Of a stretch of DNA of 64,000 nt, positions 34,717 to 44,205 are shown one piece after another; position 1 is the first letter of the stretch, and each line of letters begins with the position of its first letter. The position numbers and the translations under genes are program-made. The notes beneath the pieces were generated by a model. It searched no databases and was not told the origin of the DNA. It saw only the letters and a program-made list of their open reading frames with translations. The stretch spans positions 402,526-466,525 of the forward strand of contig JAJFIR010000053.1 of the NCBI GenBank assembly GCA_021774795.1, in the 5' to 3' direction. This DNA comes from Emcibacteraceae bacterium. GTDB taxonomy: Bacteria; Pseudomonadota; Alphaproteobacteria; Sphingomonadales; Emcibacteraceae.

Positions 34717-36816
34717 TTATCGTGTGAATGATGGCGCGTGTCCAGCATCAACATTAATGACGTTGCCTGTTGATTTATCTGATGAATCGGAGGCCAGAAA
34801 ATAAATTGCTTCTGCAATATCTTCCGGATAAACGTTGCGTTTTAAAAGGCTGCGTTTGCGGTAGTGTTCTTCAAGTTCATCTTCTGCCATATCATAGGCA
34901 TCTGCGCGTTCTTTGCGCCAATTGCCTGTCCATATTTTTGAACCCTTTAAAACTGCGTCCGGGTTTACTACATTGCAGCGGATCCCAAGCGGCGCTCCTT
35001 CGAGAGCGACGGCGCGTGACAAATGAATTTCCGCACCCTTAGCGGTGCAGTAGGCAGAGGCGTTGGCAGATGCCACAAGGCCATTTTTACTGGCTACGAA
35101 AACGATAGAGCCGCCAATATTTTGCGCTTTCATTACCTTAAAACCTTCCCGGGTCACCAGAAAATATCCGGTTGTTAAAATATCAATATTTTTTGACCAA
35201 AGTTCCAATGAGGTTTCGTCAAGTGGGGCCGCGCTTGCAATCCCCGCATTTGAGACCAAAATGTCAATACCGCCAAACTCTTTTGATGTTTCTGATATAG
35301 CAGCAATGATACTTTGCTCGTCAGTAACATTGCACAGGGTTGTTCTCACTACATCAGAAGAAAACTCAGTAGCTAGTTCAGTCGATTTTTCTATAAGCGC
35401 GTCCTCATCAATATCTGCCAGCATGACGCATGCGCCGTCCGCGAGTAATCTTTTTGCGGTCGCGGATCCAATTCCGCCTGCACCGCCAGTGACGAACGCA
35501 ATCTGTCCTGCAAGTTTTTTTGGTTTTGGCATACGTTGAAGTTTGGCTTCTTCAAGTAACCAGTATTCGATATTAAATGCTTCCTGTTCATCAAGCCCAA
35601 CATAGGTATCTACGCCATTTGCCTGGCGCATCACATTGATGGCATTGACATAAAATTCACCGGCGATACGGGCTGTTGCTTTGTCTTTAGCGAAAGTGAT
35701 CATGCCAACACCAGGTAAAAGGTAAACTACCGCGTTTGGGTCCCGCATGGCGGGACTATCATTGTGTTTGTTGCGGTTATAGTATCCTGCATAATCATTG
35801 CGGTAAGCTTCTAGCTGATCGTCAAGCGTTTCAATCACTCTATCTATTTCGGATAATATGTCACTGATCTCAGGATTAAAATCAACAACAAGCGGGCGGA
35901 TTTTTGTCCGCAAAAAATGGTCAGGGCAGGAAGTGCCAAGGGCGGCAAGCGCGTGAAGGTTTTTTGAGTTTACGAATTCAATAATTTCTTTTGAATCGTT
36001 AAAATGACCAATTTTCATTTGATTACCGGTTATTTTACCACGAATTATAGGCATTAACTTTGAAATAACTTTGTGCCTTTGTGTTTCGGGTAGCGGCTGA
36101 TCATATCTTACGCCGCCAAATGCCGCCAATGTATTTTTATCGTCCAACCATGATTGAGCGTGATTTATGATCTCGAGCGTTTTTAAGTAACATTCTTTTG
36201 AACTGTCTGCCCATGTGAAAAGGCCATGGCCAGCAAGAATAACACCATCAAATTCAGGGTTTGTAGTGGCAATTTTTTCTAAATTGAGGCCGAGGTCAAA
36301 TCCCGGCCTTTGCCAAGGTAACCAGCCAATTTTTCCAGCAAAAACATCTTTGGTAAGTTCTTCAGAATTTGCCGTGCAGGCGATTGCGATAACTGCATCG
36401 GGATGCATATGATCAACATGTTTGTGAGGAATATAAGTATGCAGTGGTGTGTCAATACTAGCGGCGCGTGAGTTCAAATTAAAGGTACAATGCGGAAGGT
36501 AGGCCACCATTTCATCTTCATGATCTAGGCCGCGATATAAAGAGGGAAGTTTTTTTAATTTATCCATATAGAGTGTTGAGAAACCGTCCATGCCAATTGA
36601 TCCCAAGTCACCACCGGACCCTTTAACCCAAAGCACTTCCACATCTTCTCCGTTTAGCGGGTCTTTCTCGTTGGTTTTTACTGAAGTGTTGCCGCCACCG
36701 TAATTGGTAATGCGCAGATCAGATCCCAGAAGATTAGACCGGTATTTTAATAATTCCGGCTCACTCATCGGCGCTGATTTTTGATCATCCCAAAGACTTT
36801 CAAGCTGATTAGACAT
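34717..36816 (-). CDS. rhaE: Bifunctional rhamnulose-1-phosphate aldolase / L-lactaldehyde dehydrogenase
   Basis: A 699-residue fusion. Residues 1-420 form a class II aldolase domain with the zinc cluster in PHKHVDHMHPD and GHGLF. Residues 435-699 form a short-chain dehydrogenase with FVTGGAGGIGSATA and the catalytic Tyr-x-x-x-Lys in SAYCTAKGAE. The aldolase cleaves rhamnulose-1-phosphate to DHAP and L-lactaldehyde; the dehydrogenase half is expected to oxidise lactaldehyde to lactate. This fusion occurs in Bacillus and alphaproteobacteria. It is the first gene of the minus-strand rhamnose operon, with GGGAG before ATG 36816. Confidence 0.92.
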   Translation of the reverse strand: MSNQLESLWDDQKSAPMSEPELLKYRSNLLGSDLRITNYGGGNTSVKTNEKDPLNGEDVEVLWVKGSGGDLGSIGMDGFSTLYMDKLKKLPSLYRGLDHEDEMVAYLPHCTFNLNSRAASIDTPLHTYIPHKHVDHMHPDAVIAIACTANSEELTKDVFAGKIGWLPWQRPGFDLGLNLEKIATTNPEFDGVILAGHGLFTWADSSKECYLKTLEIINHAQSWLDDKNTLAAFGGVRYDQPLPETQRHKVISKLMPIIRGKITGNQMKIGHFNDSKEIIEFVNSKNLHALAALGTSCPDHFLRTKIRPLVVDFNPEISDILSEIDRVIETLDDQLEAYRNDYAGYYNRNKHNDSPAMRDPNAVVYLLPGVGMITFAKDKATARIAGEFYVNAINVMRQANGVDTYVGLDEQEAFNIEYWLLEEAKLQRMPKPKKLAGQIAFVTGGAGGIGSATAKRLLADGACVMLADIDEDALIEKSTELATEFSSDVVRTTLCNVTDEQSIIAAISETSKEFGGIDILVSNAGIASAAPLDETSLELWSKNIDILTTGYFLVTREGFKVMKAQNIGGSIVFVASKNGLVASANASAYCTAKGAEIHLSRAVALEGAPLGIRCNVVNPDAVLKGSKIWTGNWRKERADAYDMAEDELEEHYRKRSLLKRNVYPEDIAEAIYFLASDSSDKSTGNVINVDAGHAPSFTR

Positions 36817-36839
36817 ATTTCTACTCCCGATTTTTTATG

Positions 36840-36871
36840 ACCATATCGTTGATACTGATCAATTTCAATCA
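36840..36871 (-). promoter_or_regulatory. Promoter of the rha operon with overlapping palindrome
   Basis: On the minus strand, TTGAAA (36868-36863) and TATGGT (36845-36840) are separated by 17 bases, a good sigma70 promoter 24 bases upstream of the aldolase start. The imperfect palindrome TGATCAATTTCAATCA at 36856-36871 covers the -35 box, where a DeoR repressor would block transcription. Confidence 0.5.
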
Positions 36872-36895
36872 TATTATTGCATAAATGAGCAAAGC

Positions 36896-36923
36896 TTGCA
36901 CATTTTAACAAAGTGGCTACAAT
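36896..36923 (+). promoter_or_regulatory. Promoter of the NCS1 transporter / rhamnulokinase operon
   Basis: TTGCAC at 36896-36901 and TACAAT at 36918-36923 with 16-base spacing form a plausible sigma70 promoter 40 bases upstream of ATG 36964. It lies back to back with the rha operon promoter, allowing joint control from one operator. Confidence 0.5.
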
Positions 36924-36963
36924 ACACAAACAAAACGATAGTAAAGGTAGGGAGATCAGGGGA

Positions 36964-38613
36964 ATGAGTGAATTTGACCGTGTACCAGTAGAGCCGGATA
37001 GCCTCAAACCCGGACGATATTTTGCGGCAAGTTACGCGGGGGAACATGTGGCAGGGACAGAATTTGTCATTGGTGCTATGTTTGTTGCATGGGGTGTCGG
37101 AACCATTGATGTCCTGCAAGGCTTAATCATTGGTAATACCTTGGCAGTTTTAACGTGGGTTTTGGTTTGTGGACCAATTGCAGCGGATACACGGCTGACC
37201 CTCTATACTTATCTTGAAAAAATAACGGGGCCGGGATTTATTAAAATATATAGCGTTATAAACGGTATATTATTCTGCGTGCTGGCGGGTGCGATGATTA
37301 CAGTTTCTGCAAGCGCGGTGCGGATTTTGTTTGATATACCGCCGCAGGTTAATTGGTATCCCACCGACTTATCTTTTATTTTCGTCGCTATATCTGTGGG
37401 TGTTGTAATCGCTTATTCAGCCATGCGCGGCTTCACCTTCGTTGCACGATTTGCGGAGGTTTCTGCACCGTGGATGATATCTATGTTCTTTATCGGAGCT
37501 ATTGCCCTTATGCCCACTTTAGTGGCTGGAACGCCCGAAGTTAGTAATATAAATAATACTGCTGATCTACTTCAGCTCTCTCAGTTAAGTATTTGGCGGG
37601 ATATGGGTACCGATATGAACGTTTGGCATGTCGCGGCGATTGCATGGGGGGCTAATTTGGCGTTTCATGGTGCTTTGGGTGATATGACTATTCTTAGATT
37701 TGCAAAAAAGTCATCTTATGCTTGGTATTCCGCAATCGGTATGTTTATTGGGCATTTTGCCGCTTGGCTTGCAGCAGGAATTATGGGGGCCGGCGCGGCG
37801 ATGCTGCTTGGAAAAGCCCTAACGTCACTGGACGCAGGGGAAGTTGCCTATCAAGCGCTGGGTGCCGCAGGAATATTAGCGGTAATTATTGCCGGATGGA
37901 CCACATCAAACCCGACTATTTACCGTGCAGGACTTGCGTTTCAATCATTAAATCCTAACTGGTCCCGTGAGAAAGTCACACTTGCAGTCGGTATCATCAC
38001 TACAATTATTGCTTGTTTTCCTTTTGTTTTTACCGGGTTATTAAATTATCTCGGAATAATGGCGCTTGTAATGGCACCAACCGGCGGCATCATATTCGCG
38101 GAACATTATCTTTTAAAAAAAATGGACCTTGTTCGATATTGGCGGGTCTTAAGAGATGATAAAATTAATATTCCGGCAGCCGTGACCTGGATAATATCGG
38201 TGACTATTGCTGTGATACTGTCGTTTGGGTTTGATGTTCATGTGCTGTTTCTATTTGTTCCCGCGTGGTTTTCTGCCGTAATAATATACCCGGTTCTGGC
38301 AAAGGGCGCAGGCGCGGGCAAAGTTGATCGAAGCGCCGCTGATAGATTAGAGCACGCGGAAAATAACCGTAAAATGAATGAAATAGCGTATCTTATGCTT
38401 CAGGAAGATGCATTGAAGCCGTCAAAGAATATTGTGAAATTGCTTATGAAAATAATAGCTGTTTTAACCATTATTGCGGGTTTTGTCGTTGCAATAAATG
38501 CATATGGAACAGGCGATCTTGAACGCTTTAAGTCTGAGATTATAATCACGACAGTTGCGTATTTTGTTGTTGCATTAATACTCGTGATTATGCCGGCAAA
38601 AAAGGCAGAATGA
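36964..38613 (+). CDS. NCS1-family transporter, putative rhamnose permease
   Basis: From ATG 36964 (AGGGGA upstream) the protein has 549 residues and about 12 membrane helices. The first helix region GTEFVIGAMFVAWGVGTIDV and NPTIYRAG resemble NCS1 cytosine/purine permeases. A soluble segment near residues 450-490 is longer than usual. Known NCS1 carriers move nucleobases and related rings with Na+ or H+. Here the gene overlaps the rhamnulokinase by 4 bases and faces the rhamnose operon, and no other rhamnose transporter is present. A sugar substrate is therefore inferred. Confidence 0.75.
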   Translation: MSEFDRVPVEPDSLKPGRYFAASYAGEHVAGTEFVIGAMFVAWGVGTIDVLQGLIIGNTLAVLTWVLVCGPIAADTRLTLYTYLEKITGPGFIKIYSVINGILFCVLAGAMITVSASAVRILFDIPPQVNWYPTDLSFIFVAISVGVVIAYSAMRGFTFVARFAEVSAPWMISMFFIGAIALMPTLVAGTPEVSNINNTADLLQLSQLSIWRDMGTDMNVWHVAAIAWGANLAFHGALGDMTILRFAKKSSYAWYSAIGMFIGHFAAWLAAGIMGAGAAMLLGKALTSLDAGEVAYQALGAAGILAVIIAGWTTSNPTIYRAGLAFQSLNPNWSREKVTLAVGIITTIIACFPFVFTGLLNYLGIMALVMAPTGGIIFAEHYLLKKMDLVRYWRVLRDDKINIPAAVTWIISVTIAVILSFGFDVHVLFLFVPAWFSAVIIYPVLAKGAGAGKVDRSAADRLEHAENNRKMNEIAYLMLQEDALKPSKNIVKLLMKIIAVLTIIAGFVVAINAYGTGDLERFKSEIIITTVAYFVVALILVIMPAKKAE

Positions 38614-40001
38614 AGTTGGTATCAAGCATTACTACTGATTGCACGCTTATCTTTGATGTTGGCAAAACCCACATTAAGCTCATCCTACTCGATGATCAGG
38701 GAATCCTGATTGATATCCTTAAAATGGAAAATCAGTCTCTTCACGTTAAGCCTTATACAAATATCGATGTGGATAGAATTTGGGAGTGGTTTAAGGCACA
38801 AACGAAGAAGCTTACAAGAAAATATGCTATAGAAGCAGTTAGTATTTCTGCGCATGGGGCATGTGCGGCGCTTGTTGATCTTGAAACATGTGAACTTGTT
38901 TTGCCGGTAACGGATTATGAGTTTGATCAATATCCCAAGTTGACGCCAAGCTATGAAACGCTTAGACCACCCTATTTCGAAACTTATTCGCCTAAATTAC
39001 CCGGTGGATTAAACTTGGGGCGTCAACTCTATTATCAAATGTGGTTGTTGAATGAAGACGAACGTCGCCATGCTACCATATTATTATATGCAAATTATTG
39101 GGCGTGGCGATTAACGGGTGTTGCATCGACCGAAATAACATCATTAGGTTGCCACACTGATCTTTGGGATCCTCAAAATAACCATTTTTCAAGCTTGGCC
39201 AAATCAATGAGATTGGTGGACAAATTCCCGCCTATGATAAACGCGTGGATACCAATTGGTACAGTATTAGACAAGATTTCGCACGAAACGGGTTTAGACA
39301 CAAAATGCCGAGTGATGCCCGGTGTACATGACAGCAACGCAGGATATATTCCTTATATAGATTTAAACTCCAAAAAACGCTCTACCGTGGTCTCGACGGG
39401 GACGTGGGTTGTTGCTATGTCGTCTGATACACCACTTGCAATTTTGGAAGAACAAAGTGATATGCTGGCTAACGTTGATATTAGCCGGCGTCCTCTCGCG
39501 ACAGCGCGTTATATGGGTGGGCGGGAATTTGAAGAAATATGTAGGGTAACAAAATGCGGTATTGATGATCAATGCGCAGTAGGTGACATAGAATATGAAA
39601 TATCTGAACGTAATATGGCATTGCCTTCATTTATAGGGGGCTGTGGCCCATTTCCAGATCAAGAGGGTAAAATTATTGGAAAATATCAAAACGGAAAGGC
39701 ACTTGCTACGCTCTATGCGTCTTTAATGCTTGATCATCTCCTGACAAGCCTTCGAAGTTCAAATGACATCATTATAGAAGGGAGCTTTGCAAAGAACGAA
39801 CAACTTTGTTCATTGTTGGCGGCGCTGCGGCCAAGTCAGAAAGTTTATATTAATGCGGATGTGGGCGGTATTGTTGACGGGTGTTTCAGGCTTGCCCACT
39901 GGAATAAAAATATTGCAAAATCGGAATTGCCTATTGCGCAACCGTTTGAGAATAATAAGCTAGCGCAATATGCTGGTCAGTGGCGGTCGCGATTAGCTTG
40001 A
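38610..40001 (+). CDS. rhaK: Rhamnulokinase-like FGGY carbohydrate kinase
   Basis: The 463-residue protein has an N-terminal FGGY kinase start with FDVGKTHIKLILLD, SISAHGACAALVD, a glycine-rich PGVHDSNAGYIPYI segment with the likely catalytic Asp, and VSTGTWVV in the ATP domain. It would phosphorylate L-rhamnulose to rhamnulose-1-phosphate. It is somewhat divergent from enteric RhaB, but the regulon supports the call. Confidence 0.85.
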   Translation: MKLVSSITTDCTLIFDVGKTHIKLILLDDQGILIDILKMENQSLHVKPYTNIDVDRIWEWFKAQTKKLTRKYAIEAVSISAHGACAALVDLETCELVLPVTDYEFDQYPKLTPSYETLRPPYFETYSPKLPGGLNLGRQLYYQMWLLNEDERRHATILLYANYWAWRLTGVASTEITSLGCHTDLWDPQNNHFSSLAKSMRLVDKFPPMINAWIPIGTVLDKISHETGLDTKCRVMPGVHDSNAGYIPYIDLNSKKRSTVVSTGTWVVAMSSDTPLAILEEQSDMLANVDISRRPLATARYMGGREFEEICRVTKCGIDDQCAVGDIEYEISERNMALPSFIGGCGPFPDQEGKIIGKYQNGKALATLYASLMLDHLLTSLRSSNDIIIEGSFAKNEQLCSLLAALRPSQKVYINADVGGIVDGCFRLAHWNKNIAKSELPIAQPFENNKLAQYAGQWRSRLA

Positions 40002-42257
40002 CTATAAGCTTTGCCTGCTTTTTATGTCTGATAGTGCGCGATTAATCATCTCATTTTCCGGAAATAAAACTGACAATCTTTCAACGTATTTTAAGGCTTC
40101 GTCCCAATTTTCAATATTGCTATAATGATTAAGCAGCATCATGTTCAGATTACCGTCATTTTGCGCTAATTTATATGCTGCAAGCAGCACCTCAAGGGAT
40201 TTATCTGTATTTCCCAGGTCATTTAATGCGACTGCGTAAACGTATGAATAGTAAGCATTATTTTGCGCAAATTTCACGGCGTTACCCAGAAATTCTAAGG
40301 CCTCGTTTTGCTGCTTGATACGGATAAGGTGCAAGGCTTTCGAAAAATTCAGGTCTGCATTTTCGGGGAGCACGGAAAGGCCCCGATCTATCATTTCGGC
40401 ATTCTGTTGCGTTTTTCCCTGAGTTCTATAAACATCGGCTAAATTAATATAACTGGCTGGAAAATAGGGATCAATTCTTATGGCGTCCAGATAATGTTGC
40501 TCGGCGAGAGGCGCATTAGCCTTTGCCGATTGAAACAAACCGAGATTAAAATTACCTTCACCGCGCCATGTAGTTTGGTTTTGCGCGATTAGAAATTCTT
40601 TTTCGGCATCTAAATATTGTTGCTGATTGCTCTTGTCGATCGCTTCTAGCTGTAAATCCGACAATGCACGCACGGTTTCCACTCGTATGGCTCTGTATTC
40701 GTCGCTTAATAGTGGCGATAATATAGCGAACCTGATATCAAGCGGTATAAATGTCGAACCTTGAACGGCACCTAATCTTACCAGTGGTTCAGGTGACAAG
40801 GTTCCAATTTTGATTAGTTCTGCGGTGCTTTCATTCGGGTAGTTTGAAAGCAAAGAATATCCGCTGCCTCGAATAATTTCCGGAATTTCATCATCCTTGA
40901 GCATAGCTTTTAATTTCTGTTCTGCACCGTGGGTACCCAAGAAGACATCATTTAATATCTCGCCATAATGAATTTCTTCCGGCTTATTTTCGGTCCATTC
41001 ATTTGTATGTTTGATGGCCCAGCTTACTTCTTGGTCTGTATGGCAAGACGTGCAGGCATCCGGGCTACTTATTTGCTGACTAAGAACCGGTCTCGGGATG
41101 CGGAAGCTGTGGTCACGTCGATCATCCACCCCCATATATGTTTGAGATGTCATATGACAATTTATGCACTGCGCACCCGTTGAGCCGATTTGATGTTTAT
41201 GATGCTGAGCGGTATTGAAATATTCCGGCACGTGGCACTGCGCGCATAAATCATTCCCAGATGCTTTTAACTGAAGGCTATGTGGGTCATGGCAGTCGGA
41301 GCAAACAACACCGTTTGCATGCATCTTACTCTGCATAAACGAACCCCAGACGTAAACCTCATCATGGATTTGTCCGTCAGGAAAATATTCGGGAGCCAGG
41401 ATAGACGACGGTAAGAATGTATCCAGAAATTTATCATCCGCCTTAAATCCGTCGGTAAGCGGCGCACGGCGTGAATGGCATGCGGCACACACTTCTATTT
41501 CAGAACGGTCTCTCTTTGGGCCATTCCAGGAAGCAGTATTTGTCCCTTCCTCCAGAATCCAGCCTAATCCGTCATCACCAGTGCTGTATTTAAAGTTATT
41601 GCCATCATGGCAGGACGCGCATGAAACGTTTACGGTATCCCAACTTGTATCAAATTGATTATTTATTGGTGAAAAATTTCGTTTCAATCCGGTGGAATGG
41701 CAATCCGCACACATCCCGTTCCAGTTTTGCAAAGGTTGTTGCCAATGTAATCTATCATTTTTTGGAATATGGTCGTCACCATAAATGTGAAACCATCGTT
41801 GGCCGCCACGCGCCGCGTCGCGACTGTCCCAGGAAAGCGGTAAAGTTTGGTATTTACCGTCATCCATTTTAATCAGATATTGTTGTAGCGGATCGAAGCC
41901 AAATACATATTCAATTTTATAATCACCGGCTTCCAAATTTACCCAAAACTCATTTCCCTTTTTATAGAAGCGGCTGTCTTCTCCGTTAATGGTGTTAATA
42001 ACATTGTTAAATCGACCAAGCACGGAATTTTCATTTGCAATCTGCATGGATTTTTGGTGGTGGGAACTCCGCCACCCCATCCATTCAGATTGATGGCAGC
42101 TTCTACAATTCGGATCAGTAGGGTGATCTTCAGTCATATATGCTGTTTCAGTTTCAGCCGTCCAACCAATATGTGATTGACTGAATATGATTATCAATAC
42201 CGGAAAGAACGCAACAAACAGGAAAAGTGATATGAATTTTAAATATGTGGATTTCAT
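40002..42257 (-). CDS. Octaheme c-type cytochrome with HEAT/TPR C-terminus
   Basis: The 751-residue exported protein has an N-terminal hydrophobic segment (residues 7-28) and eight CxxCH heme sites: CRSCH at 51, then CADCH, CASCH, CAACH, CSDCH, CAQCH, CINCH and CTSCH by about residue 400. The order resembles cytochrome c554-like domains. The C-terminal half holds HEAT-like and then TPR repeats (for example GNFNLGLFQSAKANAPLAEQ), which bind partners. Periplasmic electron transfer is likely; the donor and acceptor are unknown. It ends one base from the rhamnulokinase stop and is divergent from the fucosidase. Such genes are commonest in Planctomycetes, Verrucomicrobia and gammaproteobacteria. 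Confidence 0.82.
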   Translation of the reverse strand: MKSTYLKFISLFLFVAFFPVLIIIFSQSHIGWTAETETAYMTEDHPTDPNCRSCHQSEWMGWRSSHHQKSMQIANENSVLGRFNNVINTINGEDSRFYKKGNEFWVNLEAGDYKIEYVFGFDPLQQYLIKMDDGKYQTLPLSWDSRDAARGGQRWFHIYGDDHIPKNDRLHWQQPLQNWNGMCADCHSTGLKRNFSPINNQFDTSWDTVNVSCASCHDGNNFKYSTGDDGLGWILEEGTNTASWNGPKRDRSEIEVCAACHSRRAPLTDGFKADDKFLDTFLPSSILAPEYFPDGQIHDEVYVWGSFMQSKMHANGVVCSDCHDPHSLQLKASGNDLCAQCHVPEYFNTAQHHKHQIGSTGAQCINCHMTSQTYMGVDDRRDHSFRIPRPVLSQQISSPDACTSCHTDQEVSWAIKHTNEWTENKPEEIHYGEILNDVFLGTHGAEQKLKAMLKDDEIPEIIRGSGYSLLSNYPNESTAELIKIGTLSPEPLVRLGAVQGSTFIPLDIRFAILSPLLSDEYRAIRVETVRALSDLQLEAIDKSNQQQYLDAEKEFLIAQNQTTWRGEGNFNLGLFQSAKANAPLAEQHYLDAIRIDPYFPASYINLADVYRTQGKTQQNAEMIDRGLSVLPENADLNFSKALHLIRIKQQNEALEFLGNAVKFAQNNAYYSYVYAVALNDLGNTDKSLEVLLAAYKLAQNDGNLNMMLLNHYSNIENWDEALKYVERLSVLFPENEMINRALSDIKSRQSL

Positions 42258-42281
42258 ATGATGAATAAATTATCCGGTTTT

Positions 42282-42301
42282 GATCAATTCTTTTATTGAT
42301 C
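42282..42301. promoter_or_regulatory. 20-base palindrome upstream of the fucosidase
   Basis: GATCAAT (42282-42288) and ATTGATC (42295-42301) form a perfect 7-6-7 inverted repeat in the divergent gap between the octaheme cytochrome and the fucosidase. The same half-site GATCAAT occurs in the rha promoter palindrome at 36857-36863, so one regulator may touch both. Confidence 0.5.
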
Positions 42302-42387
42302 GTTAAACGCTATTTAGTTTACTGTTTAAGTTACAGAAAACATTATGAAAAAAAGTTCGGTAAAGCAATCATGAAAGATATTATTCT

Positions 42388-44205
42388 ATGGCTATTCTAG
42401 TTCGTATTACCTGCTTTATTGTGATCATTCTCCTTGGTTTAAGTCAATTATCGTTGAGCCAGGTTAATACGAACGAACGGGCAAAGTGGTTTGTAGATGA
42501 TCGTTTTGGGATGTTTATTCATTGGGGAGTATATAGTGGCGCAGAGGGTTATTGGAAGGGCGAAAAGCTTCGCCACGGTAATAATTATTCTGAGTGGATT
42601 CAATATCGAAACCGCATAGAAAGGGATGAATATCTAGGCCTCCTGGATAAATTTGACTGGAATGCGATTGACCCTGAAAAATGGGTTATTCTGGCAAAAA
42701 AGGCGGGAATGAAATATGTCACGATAACCGCGAAACATCACGACGGATTTGCTTTGTGGGATAGTAAAGTGCGGGACTATGATATTGGCAGCCTTACAAA
42801 TTCGAAACGGGATATCATCAAAGAACTTGCGCAAGCGTGTGCCAAACACGGTTTGAAACTGGGTATATATTATTCGCACTGGATTGATTGGGAACATCCA
42901 GACAGTTGGGATCATTCGAAAGAGGTATATGGTATTTCCGCTGAGGATTACGACCAATATTGGCAGGAAAAAGTAATTCCGCAAATGCGCGAGTTGTTGA
43001 CCAACTATGGCCCAATAGGTCTATTTTGGTTTGATATGTGGAAAAACCATTCAGAAACCGTCGTTACAAAAGAACAACTACTGCAACTGAAAGCAGTGAT
43101 CAGAGAGTTGCAACCTAACGCGCTTGTTAATTCCCGGTTGGGCTTATCTGTTGAAGAAGACAGCGATGTTGATTTTCAATCGCTGCAAGATAACGAGCTT
43201 GGCCAATTTAAAAAAGAACATCCATGGCAGACTGCGGGTACTATCTCACCTTCGTGGGGTTATTTTGCGAAAGATTCCGAATGGCGATCAACGTCCAATA
43301 TGCTTAGGGCAATAATTAATAACACCAGTCTAAACGGTAATTATATGCTTAATATTGGCCCGCGCACCAACGGTGACATCCACTATGAAATGGAAAGCCG
43401 ACTAATAGAAATGGGTGAATGGCTTTCGGTAAATGGTGACGCTATATACGGTAGCGGCGCCTTTGATCTGCCGAAAGATATGCATGATTGGGGGCAAATT
43501 ACTTATAAAAAAACGGATGAAGGAAAGCATAAGTTATTCTTGCACATATTTAATTGGCCATTAAATAAAACGATTACCTTATCGGGCCTCAAAGACAAAC
43601 CATCAAAAGTTTACGCGCTGGCCGACAAAAGTAGAAAAGATATATCCTTTAAGCATCAAGATGTAGTTGTCCATTTAAACCTACCTGCTGAGCAACCTGA
43701 CAAATTAATTCCGGTTATTGTTGTCGAATATGATCAAAAACCGGAAATAGTAGATGATTTGACTGCGATGTCTGTTTCTGGTGGTTATTCCTTGACACCC
43801 CGCAATCTGATATCTGCAACTGGCGATGTTGAACTCGTTGAAAAAGCTCGATATGAAACAATCCCTGAACATATAAAAGTTACTACTAGTAGCAGCTATA
43901 AGTGGAAAATATACATCGAAGAAGTAGGCAAATATAATATTGATACTTCATACAGCTTCCAAGGAAACGATAATGCTGGAAATATTGAAATAACCGCCGC
44001 CGGAACCTTATTAAGCCACGTCATCATACCAACCGGGAAGACGGTTGGCGAACCTGATGAAGATTGGGTAATTGATAATTACCATGCGTCACGGGTTGGG
44101 GAAATAGAGTTCTCAAAAGCAGGGTTATATCAAATAGAACTCAAAGTTAATCCAGAAATAAATAAACCCCTAAAGTTTCAATGGGTATGGGTAGAAAAAC
44201 AATGA
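42388..44205 (+). CDS. Alpha-L-fucosidase (GH29)
   Basis: A 605-residue exported glycosidase with a signal peptide (about residues 1-24). The GH29 core has RFGMFIHWGVYS, TAKHHDGFALWDS at 114-126 and the nucleophile Asp216 in GLFWFDMW. LNGNYMLNIGPRTNG is a further family block. Residues after about 435 form one or more beta-rich domains, possibly carbohydrate binding. It removes terminal alpha-L-fucose from glycans in the periplasm or outside. The sulfatase gene starts inside its stop codon (ATGA), so both enzymes probably act on one sulfated fucosylated substrate. Confidence 0.93.
   Translation: MAILVRITCFIVIILLGLSQLSLSQVNTNERAKWFVDDRFGMFIHWGVYSGAEGYWKGEKLRHGNNYSEWIQYRNRIERDEYLGLLDKFDWNAIDPEKWVILAKKAGMKYVTITAKHHDGFALWDSKVRDYDIGSLTNSKRDIIKELAQACAKHGLKLGIYYSHWIDWEHPDSWDHSKEVYGISAEDYDQYWQEKVIPQMRELLTNYGPIGLFWFDMWKNHSETVVTKEQLLQLKAVIRELQPNALVNSRLGLSVEEDSDVDFQSLQDNELGQFKKEHPWQTAGTISPSWGYFAKDSEWRSTSNMLRAIINNTSLNGNYMLNIGPRTNGDIHYEMESRLIEMGEWLSVNGDAIYGSGAFDLPKDMHDWGQITYKKTDEGKHKLFLHIFNWPLNKTITLSGLKDKPSKVYALADKSRKDISFKHQDVVVHLNLPAEQPDKLIPVIVVEYDQKPEIVDDLTAMSVSGGYSLTPRNLISATGDVELVEKARYETIPEHIKVTTSSSYKWKIYIEEVGKYNIDTSYSFQGNDNAGNIEITAAGTLLSHVIIPTGKTVGEPDEDWVIDNYHASRVGEIEFSKAGLYQIELKVNPEINKPLKFQWVWVEKQ

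Noticed and set aside
35063..35539. Plus-strand frame of 158 codons inside the aldolase/dehydrogenase gene
   Set aside because: Antisense shadow of the dehydrogenase domain with no own start signals.
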